Assembly (NCBI RefSeq): GCF_030272615.1
Contig: NC_081405.1
Location: 471,440,008-471,504,007 of the forward strand
Length of the DNA: 64,000 nt
Reading direction: 5' to 3'
Origin: Cryptomeria japonica
Taxonomy: Eukaryota; Streptophyta; Pinopsida; Cupressales; Cupressaceae
The position numbers and the translations under genes were made by a program. The notes under the pieces were generated by a model, which saw nothing but the letters and a program-made list of their open reading frames with translations, ran no database searches and was not told where the DNA came from. Each line of letters starts with the position of its first letter. Position 1 is the stretch's first letter. This document shows, piece by piece, positions 12,850 through 25,697 of this stretch.

Positions 12850-13247
12850 ACCATTGCACCTGTAGTTCCCACTAGATTGATGCACCTAGACTAGGCAAAG
12901 GTGTACTAAATAGTTTTCCATCCTGCATTTGAAAACTTTTCAACACCTTCTCTATGTAATCACTTTGAGACAATGTCAATATGCAAATTTTCTAGTCTCT
13001 TGTTATTCTCATACAAGAGATTTGTTTTGTTGTACCCAAATCCTTCAAAGCAAATGACTTTGCTAATTTTTGCTTAAGCTCGTTTATATGTTTCATATTA
13101 GAAACAACAACAAGCATGTTATAGACATATATAATAACAAGATAATAGAGCTCTCATTATCCAATGTCTTAAAATAGACACGTTGATCATAATGACATTC
13201 GTTGTAACCTTGTTTAGCCATAAAACTATCAAATTTCAAATACCTTT
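12850..13247 (-). pseudogene. Ty1/copia reverse transcriptase relic
   Basis: The minus strand encodes the second half of the copia RT: YLKFDSFMAKQGYNECHYD, VYFKTLDNESSIILLLY, then a damaged YVDD region, then a block resembling ELK..L...F.MKDLG and a VLKSFQMQ block. Several stops and frame changes are present. The upstream edge is cut at 13247 by the TGTAGACACC LTR-type sequence, and the downstream edge stops short of RNase H, next to the PPT at 12818-12829. The family assignment is confident; the copy is dead. Confidence 0.75.
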
Positions 13248-14070
13248 TGTAGACACCTAAAATTGTCCCATGCACATGAACACTAATTTTACTAATTATT
13301 CCTCTTTATTAATTAAATAATTTTAATTATTTAATTAATCCAACTTTATAGATTCCAACTAACATCCTTCCTCCATTTCAAATTCATAATTTGAATTTCC
13401 CTCTAATTCACAATCAATTAATCTTTAGTCATTTCCCTTCTAATATTAATTAAATAATTTTATTATTTAATTAGTTCCAATTATTTGTTTTAATTAAACA
13501 ATCTTTATTGTTTAATTATATCAATTTCTACTATGTTCTTATAATTAAACAATTACGTCAAATTATTTAATTAGCTAATAATGTCCTCTCGAATTAAATA
13601 AATTTCTTAATTTATTTAAATTTCATTTCCCTCCAAATTAAAATTAATTTAATTTCCCTCTCATTCCAATTTAATTTCACGTTTTCAAAAACCAAAATTT
13701 CCTCCAAGTTCAATTTCATCTCAATTTCCTACATCACGTGTTGAAAATGAGTAGCTGCCACTAACTCTCAGTTTCCAATAGTGAGACAACAAATCACTTT
13801 TTCCAACTAATCAATCAACCCACTCTTTTCAAAATCACCTTTTTTTGACTAATTAAACAATTATCTTAACTATTCAATCAAATCAATTATCAAGTCAGTC
13901 AAATTCAGTCAGATTGAGTAATTATCTCCAATCAGCTTGTCTTATCAATCATCAATTCTTGATCAATTCTATTATCAAATCAATCATGATCGTCAATTCA
14001 AATCTTTAAATTCAACATCAATTCTCAATCATCATCAAACCATATTCTTCGAATTCTTGTGCTAATACTT
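13248..14070 (+). mobile_element. LTR relic of the TGTAGACACC gypsy type
   Basis: The first 20 bases match the LTR start of element D (34228) at 19 of 20 positions. As in D, they are followed by A+T-rich palindromic modules built on ATTAATTAAATAA / TTATTTAATTAAT (13300-13620). The left edge is sharp because it truncates a copia RT frame. The right edge is uncertain: neither the D-type PBS nor a TSD was found, so this may be a solo or fragmentary LTR. Confidence 0.5.
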
Positions 14071-14574
14071 TGCAGGTACTGAGTGACACTAAGAGCCACT
14101 ACCATCATATGCATCAAGGAGGAGAAGGACAATAGAAGTCACATGTTTGGATTCGACATGGAGTTTGCTTCATTTTTGCTTTTTAGTTGTTTATTTGTCA
14201 AAATTCTTTCCATATTTTTATCGTGTTACAATTGGATTAGTGATAGACTTAGGCATGTGGTTGCTTAATAATCTATTACACTATGATATCCCCTAATTCT
14301 CAATCATATACATTCTAGCGAGCCCGACGTGAATCGATCAATTTAACACTTGTTGTGATTTTTTGTGAGTTTGATCTTGCAGGTTGAAGGCTTCTTTGAG
14401 GGTGGTATTAGAGATCAATTTTTCTTAGGAGCTTCAAATTGCAAAAATAACCAATTATTTTGCTACACAAGTGAGCTCTCTGTTCACATGTCTATCAGGT
14501 ATACCGGTTCTTTTTCTTTCTATTTTTTTTTCTTTTGTCTTAAAAATAAATAAAAAATCTAGTTATTCTTAGAA

Positions 14575-14924
14575 AGTTTCTATTCTTAGTAGGTTTCCAT
14601 TTTAGTAGGTTTCTATTTTGGCAAGTTTCCATTTTTAGCAGGTTTCCATTTTTAGCAAGTTTTATTTTTAGTAGGTTTCCATTTTTAGAAAGTTTCTATT
14701 TTAGCGGGTTCTAATTTTAGTTGGTTTCTATTTTTAGCATGTTTATGTTTATAGCATGTTTCCATTTTTAGCAAATTTTCATTTTTAGTATGTTTCCATT
14801 TTTAGCAAGTTTCCTTTTTAACAAGTTTCCATTTTTAGCAGGTTTGTGTTTTTGTAGCTTTCTATTTTTATTAGATTTCTATTTTTAGAAAATTTCCTTT
14901 TTTGTAAGTTTCCATTTTTAGAAA
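14575..14924. repeat. 17-bp minisatellite, about 20 copies
   Basis: About twenty imperfect tandem copies of a 16-17 bp unit with consensus GTTTCCATTTTTAGCAA. Copies differ mainly at the last three bases and at C/T positions. The unit length and diversity suggest an old array grown by slippage. It ends in a short A-run, and no coding potential is visible. Confidence 0.85.
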
Positions 14925-15598
14925 AAAAATTATTCAAAAAATTAAAAAAATCCCAAGTCTAGTCCTTTCTATTTTTTCTTTTCTATTATTTTTCAATTGT
15001 GGTTTATGTCTTTTCTATTCTTAAAATAGGATTTTTGTGTTACAAATCCTGGTTTTTAGCATATTGGTGAACGTCGATTGAAGAATGGAGAATTAAAACT
15101 ACTAACGTATTTCTTATAGGATCTTCAAGTTCGTTTTCTTTATTCTTTTGTATGTTTTTGCTTGGTAGCGTAAATAACACTTTCTTTTCTTAAGGGAATT
15201 AACACTTGCTCGACTATTTAGTGTTGTTGCACACTTTCCATTATCCTCCTAGAATCTTGTGAGAGTATCCTCTCCCCTTACCTTTCTAAAGCTCGGGTGT
15301 AAGAAAAATCATAAGATTCTCCTATAAGAGAGGCATCCTTGAGGATTTCATCACCCCTTGGTTTGACCTTGAGCGGTATTTCGTTCAGGCTACTATACAA
15401 AAGGGTGAGAGTGAAATCTATAGCCCAAATTCCATAACTGTTGTTTATGGTATCAATTGCGAAGTGGATGTATGTTCCATGCTAGGTTGATTTCTTCTTT
15501 CATTGTGCTTATGATTAGAGTTTATTTGTGATCAATCTAGAGTTAGTGGTTGCTCATATGGTCTCTCTCACGTTATTCCCCCTCTTTTCTGGTCATTA
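14925..15598. other. No gene recognised
   Basis: Mixed A+T-rich sequence between the minisatellite and the truncated end of a LINE. It might be leader sequence of the LTR element starting at 13248, but no gag frame follows. Confidence 0.35.
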
Positions 15599-15599
15599 C

Positions 15600-17378
15600 A
15601 ATAAGCCTTCTTAAAATGTCAAACATAATCATCATTGCTAGAGATTTTGTGTTATGTAATGACTGAATAATTTCTTAAGTAATTATCACTCTATCTAAGA
15701 TGGACATTTATGGAACAAACCTTGTATGTTCATCCAAAATAATGTCTAACAATATCTTTTGAATTCTATTAGCTATTGCCTTAGTTAAAATCTTGTAAAA
15801 TGTATTGCAAAGGGAGATGGGCATAAAATCCTCAAGAGAAGAAGCTTGATCTTTCTTGGGAATAATAGCTAGGAAAGTCTTATTGAATTCTCTTAATATC
15901 TTACTAGAAGCTCGTGATTCTTCAATCGCCTCAAAGACACCCCTTCCAATGGTTTCCCAACACTTTTGAAAGTAGACTGGAAAACCATTAGGTTTTGGTT
16001 CTTTGTTGGGGTGCATCTAGAAAAGTGCACTCCTAATCTCCTCCTCAAAGAATCAAGTCATTGGCATTCTTTTTTGTTCTTCCATAACTATCCTTGGAAT
16101 GTTATCCAAAATCTTCCTTTGGGCTGTCAATTTTGAGTCATTCCTATTATTTAGTAGCTCTTTGAAGTAGTTTACAATTAGAAATCTAATCTCATCTGCA
16201 TCTTCCGTAAAGTTGTCATCCATCCTTCAAATTTTAGTAATTTTATTTATTGATCTCCTTTGTTTGGTGTTGCTGTGAAATAATTTAATGTTTTTGTCTC
16301 CATCTTTGAGCCACACCACCTTGGATTACTACCTCCAATAAGTGTCATCTCTTGTCAATAGCACTTCATATTACCATATCAACCTTTTTTCTTCCAAAAC
16401 TATATCTTTATTGATGTATGCATCCAATACTTCATTCTTGAGGATCTTCATCTCCTCTTCCACAACATTCTTAGACTCAAAAATGTTCTTGAAATGACGT
16501 TTATTCCAATCTTAGTGCTTTTGCTTGACATAGTTTAGTTTCATTGCAACTTGAAACATATTTGTTCCATCTACTCTACTCTCTTGCCACCATTTTTCTA
16601 CTAGCCCCGAGAATTCTGGATGTTCTATCCACATATTTTCAAACTCAAATAAATACTAGAAGGGATTTTGTCTCCTAAAATGCATAGTTGTAATAGAAAG
16701 TGGTCAGATCCGGACCATGTTTGAATATTACTATCTATTAGAAATGGAAAATCTCTTAAGTCATCTTTCTACAAGAATCTATCTAACTTTTTGGCAATGT
16801 GACTAAAACCCAACCTTCCATTAGTCCAGGCATATGTTCCATTAGAAAATTGAATTTCCATAAACATAGTTCTTTAGACCCACTCCTCAAAGTTATATTG
16901 GGATTGCATTTTCCTTTGCACGCCTCCTTGTTTATGTCTACAATGTAAAATTACATTGAAATCTCGTTCTATGAAGTTGAAGTCCAAAGGCCTAGTAAAT
17001 AGAAATTGATCAATTCTTGACCAAGTCTCTCTTTTTCCAATGCAAGAGCTAGGTACATAGATTTTTTAAAATGAATTGAAAGTTTGGAGACAAGCTTCTA
17101 ACTTTACAGTTTAGCCAGTGTCTACCCTCAACAATGTTCTCTCCTAACATCACTCGAGGATTCCATAGTGTCATTAGACCTCCTAAGGCTCCTTTCAAAT
17201 GCACCCAAATACCTTGCCAAATTTTGAGTTTCTTCTTAAAGTGGTCACTTTCTTTAGTGTTCAATTTGGTTTCTTGTAGCATTACTAAATCCAACTTTGT
17301 TCTCTCTAGTTGGCACTTGGTGAACCATTGTTTGTTAGGGACATTTAAGCTCCTAAAATTCCATAATATGAGTCTCAT
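15600..17378 (-). pseudogene. LINE ORF2: endonuclease and N-terminal RT
   Basis: The frame opens at 17378 with MRLILWNFRSLN, the start of an AP-type endonuclease, followed by the QETK block that carries the catalytic Glu. The central region has the usual long linker with a 'LFH..A..RR..N.I' type block near 16270. RT begins with KPNGFPVYFQKCWE, AIIPKK and PISLCNTFYKILTKAIANR (16016-15750), then FVP and an ILD.VII stretch in a decayed frame. It is cut at about 15600, before the catalytic Asp residues. Stops and shifts occur throughout, so no active enzyme is possible. Confidence 0.8.
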
Positions 17379-17419
17379 GGCTCTTGGGGAAGGTTGATCC
17401 CCTTTCTTTATCTCAAAAT

Positions 17420-18620
17420 CCTATTTATCTTCACCTAGCCCTCTACATCTCCATCCACCTTTCACTTCTCCTGGAGACATTTTTTTGCCAACCTTCTTCC
17501 TCTCCCCACAATCTAGGACTATTTTATTTGCCTTTTTCTGCCTTATTACCAATTTCCCAACACCAGAAGGAAGTGTGGACTCCTCCTCCTTATTCTATGT
17601 TTTTAGTGGTATCTCTTTGTTTGCTCCAACATCCTCTATCTCCTCTTGATATGACCTTACTTCTACATTTAAAAATTCTACCTCAACATTTTCATCTCCT
17701 TTGTTAAAACATTGTAAGTTGGAAGTTTGAAAGAGATATATAATCAGATATAATGGTTCACCCTCAATCTTTAAGTATATATTCCCTTGGATTTTATCCT
17801 CTACTTCAAAGTATGCCTTTGCTAGACCTTCATTGAATTATATGACCTAATCCCTCTTGATAGACTCTTCCTCCACTTCAAATGAAACATGTCATGTTGC
17901 TTTCATCGCTTGAACATTTTCAAATCTTGATATTCCTAGGGTTTCAAAGTGTAACCTTTATCCAATATCAAATTTGATTGGTATTGGATGCTCCAAATCA
18001 TCCACCCTTTGCATTTCACTTATCCCCTCAACTTTGGATATTCTGCCATCATTCAATCTCTTGTTGGCACTCTCAGTACATTGTCGAACTTCTAAAGTCC
18101 TCTTATTTGTTAGTTCTTTACTTTCATTATTTCCATTGTGGATGTTTGACCTTGTTTGAGTCTCTTTGGAGATGCTCCCCTACCTCCATTATGTCCATAA
18201 CACTATCTGTTTTTTCTCTATTGCCGATTTGAGTATTGAAAGGCTTACCTCTATTGCTTGGCATGTTGTGTTCCGATACCACTTTTTGTTTCCATGATCC
18301 TAACTTGGTGAAGATAGTTCCTCCCAACCTACCTCAATTGGATCCACCTCCACATAGATTCTAACAAAGGAACTATCCTCACTTTCAATAAGCTCCTTGT
18401 TTATTTTGACAAAATGACCCAATTCTTCTCCTATTTTCCTCAACAATTCCTCACCCCAATATTCTGATGGTCAATTATACAATCTAAACCATCTTAGAGC
18501 TCTTCCCACCTCATGCAAGGTTGGATCAAAATTTGACTCCCAATCCTTTACAGAAAACCCTAGATCCTCCATCATTAGCAGATCGCCATAACCCTGGTCA
18601 ATACATCCACTTATTTCGAC
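17420..18620 (-). pseudogene. LINE ORF1, central and C-terminal part
   Basis: Around 18590-18380 the minus strand encodes a WESNFDPTLHEVGRALRWFR block, a YWGEELLRKIGEELG block and a VRICVEVD block. These are typical of plant L1 ORF1 proteins (DUF4283-type RNA-binding domain followed by a zinc-knuckle region). An internal TGA or TAG interrupts it near 18480. The remainder to 17420 is Ser/Thr/Pro-rich and decayed. ORF1 binds the LINE RNA. Its N-terminal part is missing here and appears inverted at 19126-19700. Confidence 0.7.
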
Positions 18621-19125
18621 TCTTTGTAAATCCTTGACTTTTCATTGACATAAAACACAAGGTTCATTGCCCCACATGACAGATCAAACTATGAACATGA
18701 CACAAGTATACAGTGCCAGAAGATTTTTCTGACAATGTTTCTTGCCTAAGTAGCACGTGTAATACAACTTGACTATAATTTAATAATGTTGACATTAAAT
18801 TAAATCCATAAAATATTTGTTTTTGTTGGGGTAAATTGAATTTTGTACTTAGTGTAACCAATAAGAAAAAATAAAAATAACATTTTCAGAATTATTTAAA
18901 ATAAAAATTAAACAGACTACATGATTTTGTTGAGAAATTTTAATTCTATGAATTGATTGGGTGAATTAATTAAAAATTTGAATTGGATGGATGCAATAGT
19001 ATTTTGCCTTGGCAGGAACTAAAATAATAATCTAAAATCAAAACTAGCATCATTAAAGGAGTGGCTAATGAGATTCAATAAAATTCATCTTATTCTTGTA
19101 CTAAATTAATACATCTCCTTAATGG

Positions 19126-19700
19126 ATGGCGCAACAAGACAAAGGTCCAAATAGTATGGCATCAACAACAATAGATTTTTTATTCCAAAAGAAGCTAGAT
19201 GGAGATCAAAGGCATCAGGACCAAAGTGTGTTTGTAAGGGATGTCTTTCCACCATTGGGAAAAACAAAGAAACTTTTTGGCTCAAAAAATGAAGATAGGA
19301 GAGGATTAACTGCCCAAGGAAAACAACTTGGAGGGAGGATAATGGAAAGCTTCAACAAAATTCTAACTACAATAGGCATAGGAGGAATGGGAAAAAAGAT
19401 ATAAAAAATGGAAGGAGCCCTAATCAAATCCATTCACTAACAAATGGAAAAAAACATAATACGATGATCTTTCCCTCCAAATATTTGGAAAATTACAAGG
19501 CTCGATTGAAAGATAGAGGTTTCTTTGTGAAGTGGATGAGGACTAGACACCCTAAATTCAAAATCATAAATTAGTGGAAGTAAACATGGGAAGAGGTATT
19601 TTTTGTCAAGGTCCTTTCAAAATACTTATTTTTGGTAGAATTCAGATCCACAACATTCAAAAGAGAAATTTTGAAAGGTGATATATGTCATGTGAATTGT
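19126..19700 (+). pseudogene. LINE ORF1, N-terminal part (inverted segment)
   Basis: An open frame starts at 19126 and runs about 92 codons. After a frameshift near 19400, the reading continues with FPSKYLENYKARLKDRGF, then a conserved Trp-rich stretch, and ends with KYLFLVEFRSTTFKREIL. This is the first half of a DUF4283-type ORF1 domain. The protein order continues in the minus-strand fragment that begins at 18610, so this piece and that one look like two halves of one ORF1. The intervening 18620-19125 would be the LINE 5' UTR. Assignment to LINE is moderate because the N-terminus is poorly conserved. Confidence 0.5.
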
Positions 19701-22300
19701 ATTGAACACTTAAGTGAAGATTAATAAAACACATCATTCTAGATTATCTCCTATTTGGTGTTCTTTTGAATGTATGATTTTATTTGTTCAAGGTGAATGA
19801 GATTGTCTTTGTGAAGATCTCACAAATGTGTAATGTATTTACTGGTTTTCTTTCAGGAAGAAATTAAATCCTTTTAAGTGCATTACAACAATTAAGGAAC
19901 ACAATGAAGATTTCTTAAGCATAGTTTGAAATGACGAATTAGAATTCTTATGTTAGGCATAGGTTTTCAAAATTATAGGTGTGTTTCATTAGATTCATTT
20001 GATATATGACTTTTTTTCAATGGATATAGGCACTAGTCCTATGTGTGCTAAGTCTCAGTAAAAAATTCAAAATCAAATCAAATTCCCCTTTCATTTATGT
20101 TAGTAGGAGTAGGGTTAGGATAAATTTTAGATTCTCAAATGCATAGTAAAGATGGGTAACTATAATTGAGCCAATTCTGAGTGAAATCTTATGTATTTTG
20201 GTCATAAGTTTGAGAATCATTTGTGTATGGATAATACTTGTGACTAGTTTGTCAAATCTTTAAGTATTATCAAGTGTACCCGCCTTGGTTTTGTAGAGCC
20301 AAAAGAGAAGGAGAATTCTCTCAAATCCTAAAGGATTCTCAAGAATTGGCCACTGATCTACAACATTAAACGATGGGAGAGGGAAAATCATTAGGAGGGT
20401 TATAGGAATCTGCTAGAATGACCAACACCACCAATAAAAAATAACATATAATTATTAAAACCAATGTATAAAACCATCCAACTCAAAACATATTTAATCA
20501 ACTAAAACCTTGTATTATTCCACCACCATATTGTACTCACACATTAATAGGCTCATAAATTACAAAATAAGAACAAATATTATAATATTAATATAAGTAA
20601 ATTTTTATCATATAATAATATAATATAACATTCATAATAATAATATTAATACAATAATAATTATAAATACTCACACTAATAAATGATAATATCAACTCAT
20701 AAATATTTCTAAACATACCACACATGAACATTCATGACATAGCCAAGATAGAAACAACATCCACCACATAACCAAAACAACTAACTCAGGGATACGAATA
20801 TTGCCTTTATGGCAATTCGAACAGGAAAACCCAAAACCAAAGATGATTGTCCTAATAAAGGACAATGGTTTGGGCTAAGTCAACTTGGGTCTTTATGCTA
20901 TCTCCATTACCACCACCAAGGATTGTTAGGCACGCTCAGACCTGTGAAGCCTGGTGAATTCGATGTTTGGCACTTGCATCGAAACAAAACACAAAACACC
21001 TACACACATACACATCCATATATATACATCTAAAAAATAGCATTAGTAATCATATGCAATAATTTGAACATATGTTAGTACATCATAAACGCAATACATC
21101 ATCTAACATATAGCCATCAAGAGATTATAACATAAAACCCTAACATTATCATATACCTCATGATCATAAAACATCATAATCATAATAGTTCATCTCACAT
21201 CTAATCATCAAGTAACCATACACATTAAACCCTGATATTTCATTGTTATTCCCTCATCACATCAACACCACTAGAACATCATAGATGTAATCATAAACTC
21301 TAATAATTCCAATAGGTCTTTGACAATATAAATCATCACCACATGGCAATGTCCTAAAATATAGATGCCTTATACAAAGGAACTTTCATTAAATCAACCA
21401 AGTATATCTACATCTAACAAACAACATGCCACTAAAACCAACATAAATAAAAAAGAACCATAATTAGGATACATACATAGAAGGTGTTACCATAGATCAT
21501 CTCCCAAAATAGAACACATAGAAAACATAGTTAGTCAACTTACACATTATAACATTTTCATAGTATAGTTAAATGATCATCTCCAAATAAGCACAATCAT
21601 GATATTTACACATTATAACTAAGCGCCCTCATATTCATATAAGAAACCAAATATTAAATTCATTGGAAGGGGATTCTAACATCACATGCATTCTCATCTA
21701 TTCAGATTATATGATGTCATTCCTTTCCATCTATCATCCATAAAATGTAACCATGCTACCTTCATGAGTTAACTATATTAGTTTAAACATTATCATCATG
21801 ATGACCACTAGATCTAATAGATATCTTTATCTGCATTGATTGTCATATCATTACTTGCTTCATCTGCATTAAGTGTAGGTTCAATAGATTATCACAATAC
21901 ATGCCTTATTGTGTGATGGTTATAAGGCTATTACAAACACACGAGTACAAACCAAAAATAAAATGGATCCAATAGCTAATATCAACTTCAATCCCACTAG
22001 TACAATTAATTTTGGGTCCTCGCTACACTCAAAATGAAAATCATGACATGGGGCCACCATACAACATTTTAATGGTGAGTTTTCTTTGAAAAATATTAAG
22101 AAGTGTATGAAAGAAGATGAAACCAATGATGCCCTATAAGATCTCCATATCCTTAAAATCATGGATTTTTTATTATCCATAGACCCAAATAACTATTTTC
22201 TCCTACTTGCCCAAGAGGGGTAAAGTTACTTTCATATTTTGATCTCTCACTTGTAAAATAACTTGAATTTAAGAAAGTGTCACAAAATCTAGGATCCTCT
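19701..22300. other. No gene recognised; A+C-rich, low complexity
   Basis: Long runs rich in ATCATAA and CACATA motifs, especially 20550-21700, with only short open frames that match nothing I know. The 5' LTR and leader of element A, whose gag relic starts at about 22402, should lie here. I could not match any part of it to A's 3' LTR at 61822. Confidence 0.4.
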
Positions 22301-22401
22301 TCCATACCATTTTGTTCTCAACAACTATTCATGGGTATGCCATTAGTTAACACATCTCATAAAACCACTAATGTTACCACTTTTGCACCACCATAAATAA
22401 C

Positions 22402-23683
22402 TTGCAATTTACTAACCCACTTTTCAATGCACATCCCTATCATCCAACTAATGCAACATACATTCCACCACCTCAAAATAAAAACATACCACCTCCCACA
22501 TCTCAAACAAATGCCATTAACCCTTCTCAACCCCTGATGATGATAGTCATATCTCTAACTAACACCTCACTTACATTAGGTGCATCAAGTAGCAACCAAC
22601 AATCAACATTTTAAGGTGCACATTCCAATCAAAACACATACATACCCCCACCAGACCAACAATATATCACACACATACCTTCACCAAATTCAACATCCAT
22701 GGAAGGTTCCAACACTTCTTATCATAACCAACATGGTTATACTTTCAACCAACCACCTGACTATGCCAATACGAATCCCTTTGCGAATCCAAATAAAAAT
22801 ATCCTTTCTTACACAACACATAACAACCATGTTCCACTAACACCTACAGAGATCCCTACATAATAGCTTTATAACTTGCAACAACAAATCCAAAACATCC
22901 AAGTCGACAAATATAATAAAACATATACAATGGAGGAATTATGTTTGTATCCTTTCAACAAGGCATTATACATGCTACCCTTTGCCCCAAACTTTGAAAA
23001 ACTGAAAATTGATAAATATAGGGGAAAAGGAGACCCTTGAGATCACATTAGGGAATTTTTCACCACCTTTCTTGAGGTTGTACACAATTATACATACCTT
23101 GTTTGCCTCTTCCCTTGAAGTCTTGAAGGATAAGCCATGAAGTGGTTTTCACACTTGTCATATGGCATACAAACCTGGAATGATCTAGCTGAGAAGTTCA
23201 TTGTGCATTTTTCACATAGTATAGAGTACCAAATGACAATAATGGATCTTTTCACAACAAAGAAAAAGAATGGAGAAATATCTTCTTCGTTCTTGCAATG
23301 ATGGAGAAGTCTTGCAAGTAAGAGTCTATCTCATATACCTAAGGAAGAACAAGTGCAGATATTCATTAGTTACTTGAATTGAGATATGATGTTCACAATA
23401 AAAATGCACATGTTTGATTAGGTGATAGACAAAGGACTTAAATGTGAGAAGACTCGTCACTAAGGGACATATAAATATGTATAAAGAGACCAACAATAAA
23501 TACCCCAATTCCAAAAATGACAAATCCAATTTTTTGGTCTCGTAAAAAATATGTAATAAATGATGGTGTCACAAATGCCCAAGTGATCAACACTACTAAA
23601 TGCCTTATTTCTTTGAAGGGATTTTACAACATGCTAGAAATAACCAATCAAGTCACAAAAATTAGTTGATAAATGCCACTTAG
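22402..23683 (+). pseudogene. Element A gag relic
   Basis: The frame contains a Pro/Asn-rich N-terminal part, then the Retrotrans_gag domain: KIDKYRGKGDP, HIREFFTTFLEV, AMKWFSHL and W.DLAEKF.VHFS. It parallels element D residues about 340-450 nearly block for block. At least eight in-frame stops (mostly TGA and TAG) interrupt it, and it ends abruptly at 23683, where element B is inserted between the two copies of cttag. Gag would form the virus-like particle. This copy cannot make a full protein. Confidence 0.8.
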
Positions 23684-24895
23684 TGTGGCATCATAAATTG
23701 TCACCAGGTCAATTTACACCTTATGTCTACGCCTCTAATTTAGCGTGTCCTATTCTCATCACCTGTTTAGGTTCATTTTGTGCATATTCTCCAATTATAA
23801 GGCCATGAAAATCCATTGGTGGGTATCTTGGTGAATTACCCCTCTCCCTTGGGATTTAACTTGGTGCCTTTTGTAGGAGTGCCATGGTCCCCCTTAATGG
23901 GGCCCAAATTTGAAATGGGATAGGAGTGGTATTTTCCCAATGAGAATTTATCCTTGTGGCTACACATGACTGTTGGAGGTTGCCCTAATTGGTAATTTAC
24001 CTAGACACCCCTATATAAAGACAATTGATCAACCTAATTTCATCCAAGCAATCTATCAAATCCAAGCAATCAATTCCTAGCATCCTTGTATCCTTGAAGC
24101 ATTTATTACCAAGCATTTTCAAAGAACTTGAAGGCTGCATATTCATCATTCACCTATTGTGGAGCAAAGTTTCATCATTCAACCATTATGGAGCAAAATT
24201 ACATCATTCATATGCAAGAATGTGTGTGTGATTAGGGTTTTGTCATGTTCATGCTATTTCATACAACATATGTGATTACATTCAAAGAAGCAAATCATCA
24301 TCATCAACAATTGTAGATCTGAGGTATATCTTTCCAGTACTTATTTCGGTATTTGCATTATTTCCTTCAAGGTTAATTCCTAAACTAGGGTTTGACTTAG
24401 GCAAACACTTATTCCAAACCATTTTTCCCTTTTCACTATGTGCAGAAATAGGTACAAAGTTATGTTTGAGAGGATCGATAGTATTTGTAGAGACAAACAA
24501 GTTCCCCTTTGGATGGTGAAAAGTTTGAAGGAACAAGGTGACCACCACCATGGTCCTAACAAATCAAGATGAATTTTGGCGAGAAAATTCAAATCATATT
24601 CTTTTGACCAGATCCAGGATGGTGTCTCTGTACGAAGACTATAGATCACTATTTATGCCTAATATCTTCAATATTCACCCATTTACCCTAATTTCAACAT
24701 TCTCACAATTCAACTTAGAAAGAGGGAATAAAACCCTAACAGAGGTGAACCTAATCAATATTTCAGATCTTTTTTCATTAGAGGGATTAAGACTAGATCT
24801 ATTAGGTCCCTCCCTCTTTCATTGTAATGGGCTTTTAAGAAAAAATAGTGGTTTTACTACATTTTATGGTGAAACCCTAATTTTCACCCATCATA
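23684..24895 (+). repeat. Element B 5' LTR
   Basis: It begins TGTGGCATCATAAATTGTCA and is collinear with 50584-51781. The TATA box CTATATAAAG lies at 24011-24020, and U3 contains GGTGGGTATCTTGGTGAA-like blocks also seen in the right copy. It ends in CCCATCATA, where the expected terminal CA has become TA. It is followed directly by the PBS. Confidence 0.85.
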
Positions 24896-24898
24896 TTT

Positions 24899-24914
24899 TG
24901 GTGAACCCAACTCC
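24899..24914 (+). promoter_or_regulatory. Element B primer-binding site
   Basis: TGGTGAACCCAACTCC starts three bases after the 5' LTR, the usual spacing. Element C has TGGTGAACTCGACATC at the same place, so the first 13 bases define a shared primer tRNA for this family. The tRNA species was not determined. Confidence 0.6.
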
Positions 24915-25409
24915 TTATAGCACTATTTCTGATTTATGTTCTCAAATCTAATTTGTGAACATTTTAATTTTCAAATTGACATTCATAGATCTTATTTTTA
25001 ATCAAATTACATAATTTTAGAAGTTAAATCATAAAAACCCTAATTTATTTTGGTTAATTTGATTTGTGAGTTGCATAATTTGTAACTTTTATTTTTAGAT
25101 ATGATCTTAGGCATTCATAATGGCACTTAATAGATTTAATTTAATTTCCATTTCACATATGGTTAAATTGATTTTCACTTATATTTATCATAATCATGTG
25201 TTGGATAATGGTTTCTTTCACTTTACCTTGCTTTTTTAATTCATAACACTTTGGCATATTGCATTTTTAGAGTTTCCAAATTGCTTCTACGAATCAATTA
25301 AATCTAAAGCTTTCATCCATGATACATGTTGTTTTATGGTGGTATTTTTTAGGAAAATGAATTACATATGTAGATCACATAAAAGCTTTTGTAGATCACA
25401 ATCCTAGAG

Positions 25410-25697
25410 ATGCTAATGAAAAACCTAACTTATATCTCTCCTAGGGTATCTCATGTGAATGAAGAAAGAGAACACCTATCAATGACCTCTCTAATGGAGA
25501 AAACATTGAAGATTAATATGGCACCATCTTCTTCTTATACACATACACATACCCTAGGGCAAGGTCAAAATATTGGTGTTTTAATCTCTCTAGATCCCCT
25601 TTATTATCCTAGAGCCTATCTTAACCATCAAAAAATTTGTAGAGAGGATGATGTTATGTGTTTCATTCATGATCTATCTCCCCACATAACATTAAGT
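25410..25697 (+). pseudogene. Element B ORF, first part (interrupted by element C)
   Basis: The open frame starts with MLMKNLTYISPRVSHVNEE and contains a Ser/Thr/His-rich stretch and a DPLYYPRAYLNHQ block. It is cut at 25697 by element C, whose TSD taagt lies within the codons. Beyond C the same frame resumes at 33076 with KDEALNDKNIPSQ. That segment resembles the repeated unit of the element C ORF (KDESLNND, RDEALMSY), which links the two elements. Function unknown; its position just after the leader suits a gag-like product. Confidence 0.5.

Larger units (their letters stand above)
15600..19700 (-). mobile_element. L1-type LINE, 3'-truncated, with inverted 5' segment
   Basis: On the minus strand, ORF1 C-terminal sequence (about 18610-17420), endonuclease (17378 on) and the start of RT (16016-15600) follow in the order of a plant L1 element. 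The RT stops near its first palm motif, so the 3' end and poly(A) are missing. The N-terminal part of an ORF1 of the same kind lies just beyond, at 19126-19690, on the opposite strand. The two ORF1 pieces abut in the protein order, as expected for a 5' inversion formed during insertion (twin priming). Confidence 0.65.

Noticed and set aside
20809-21033. 74-codon plus-strand frame with a WFGLSQLG block
   Set aside because: Short, isolated, and ending in a low-complexity (CACA/TATA) tail; no family was recognised.
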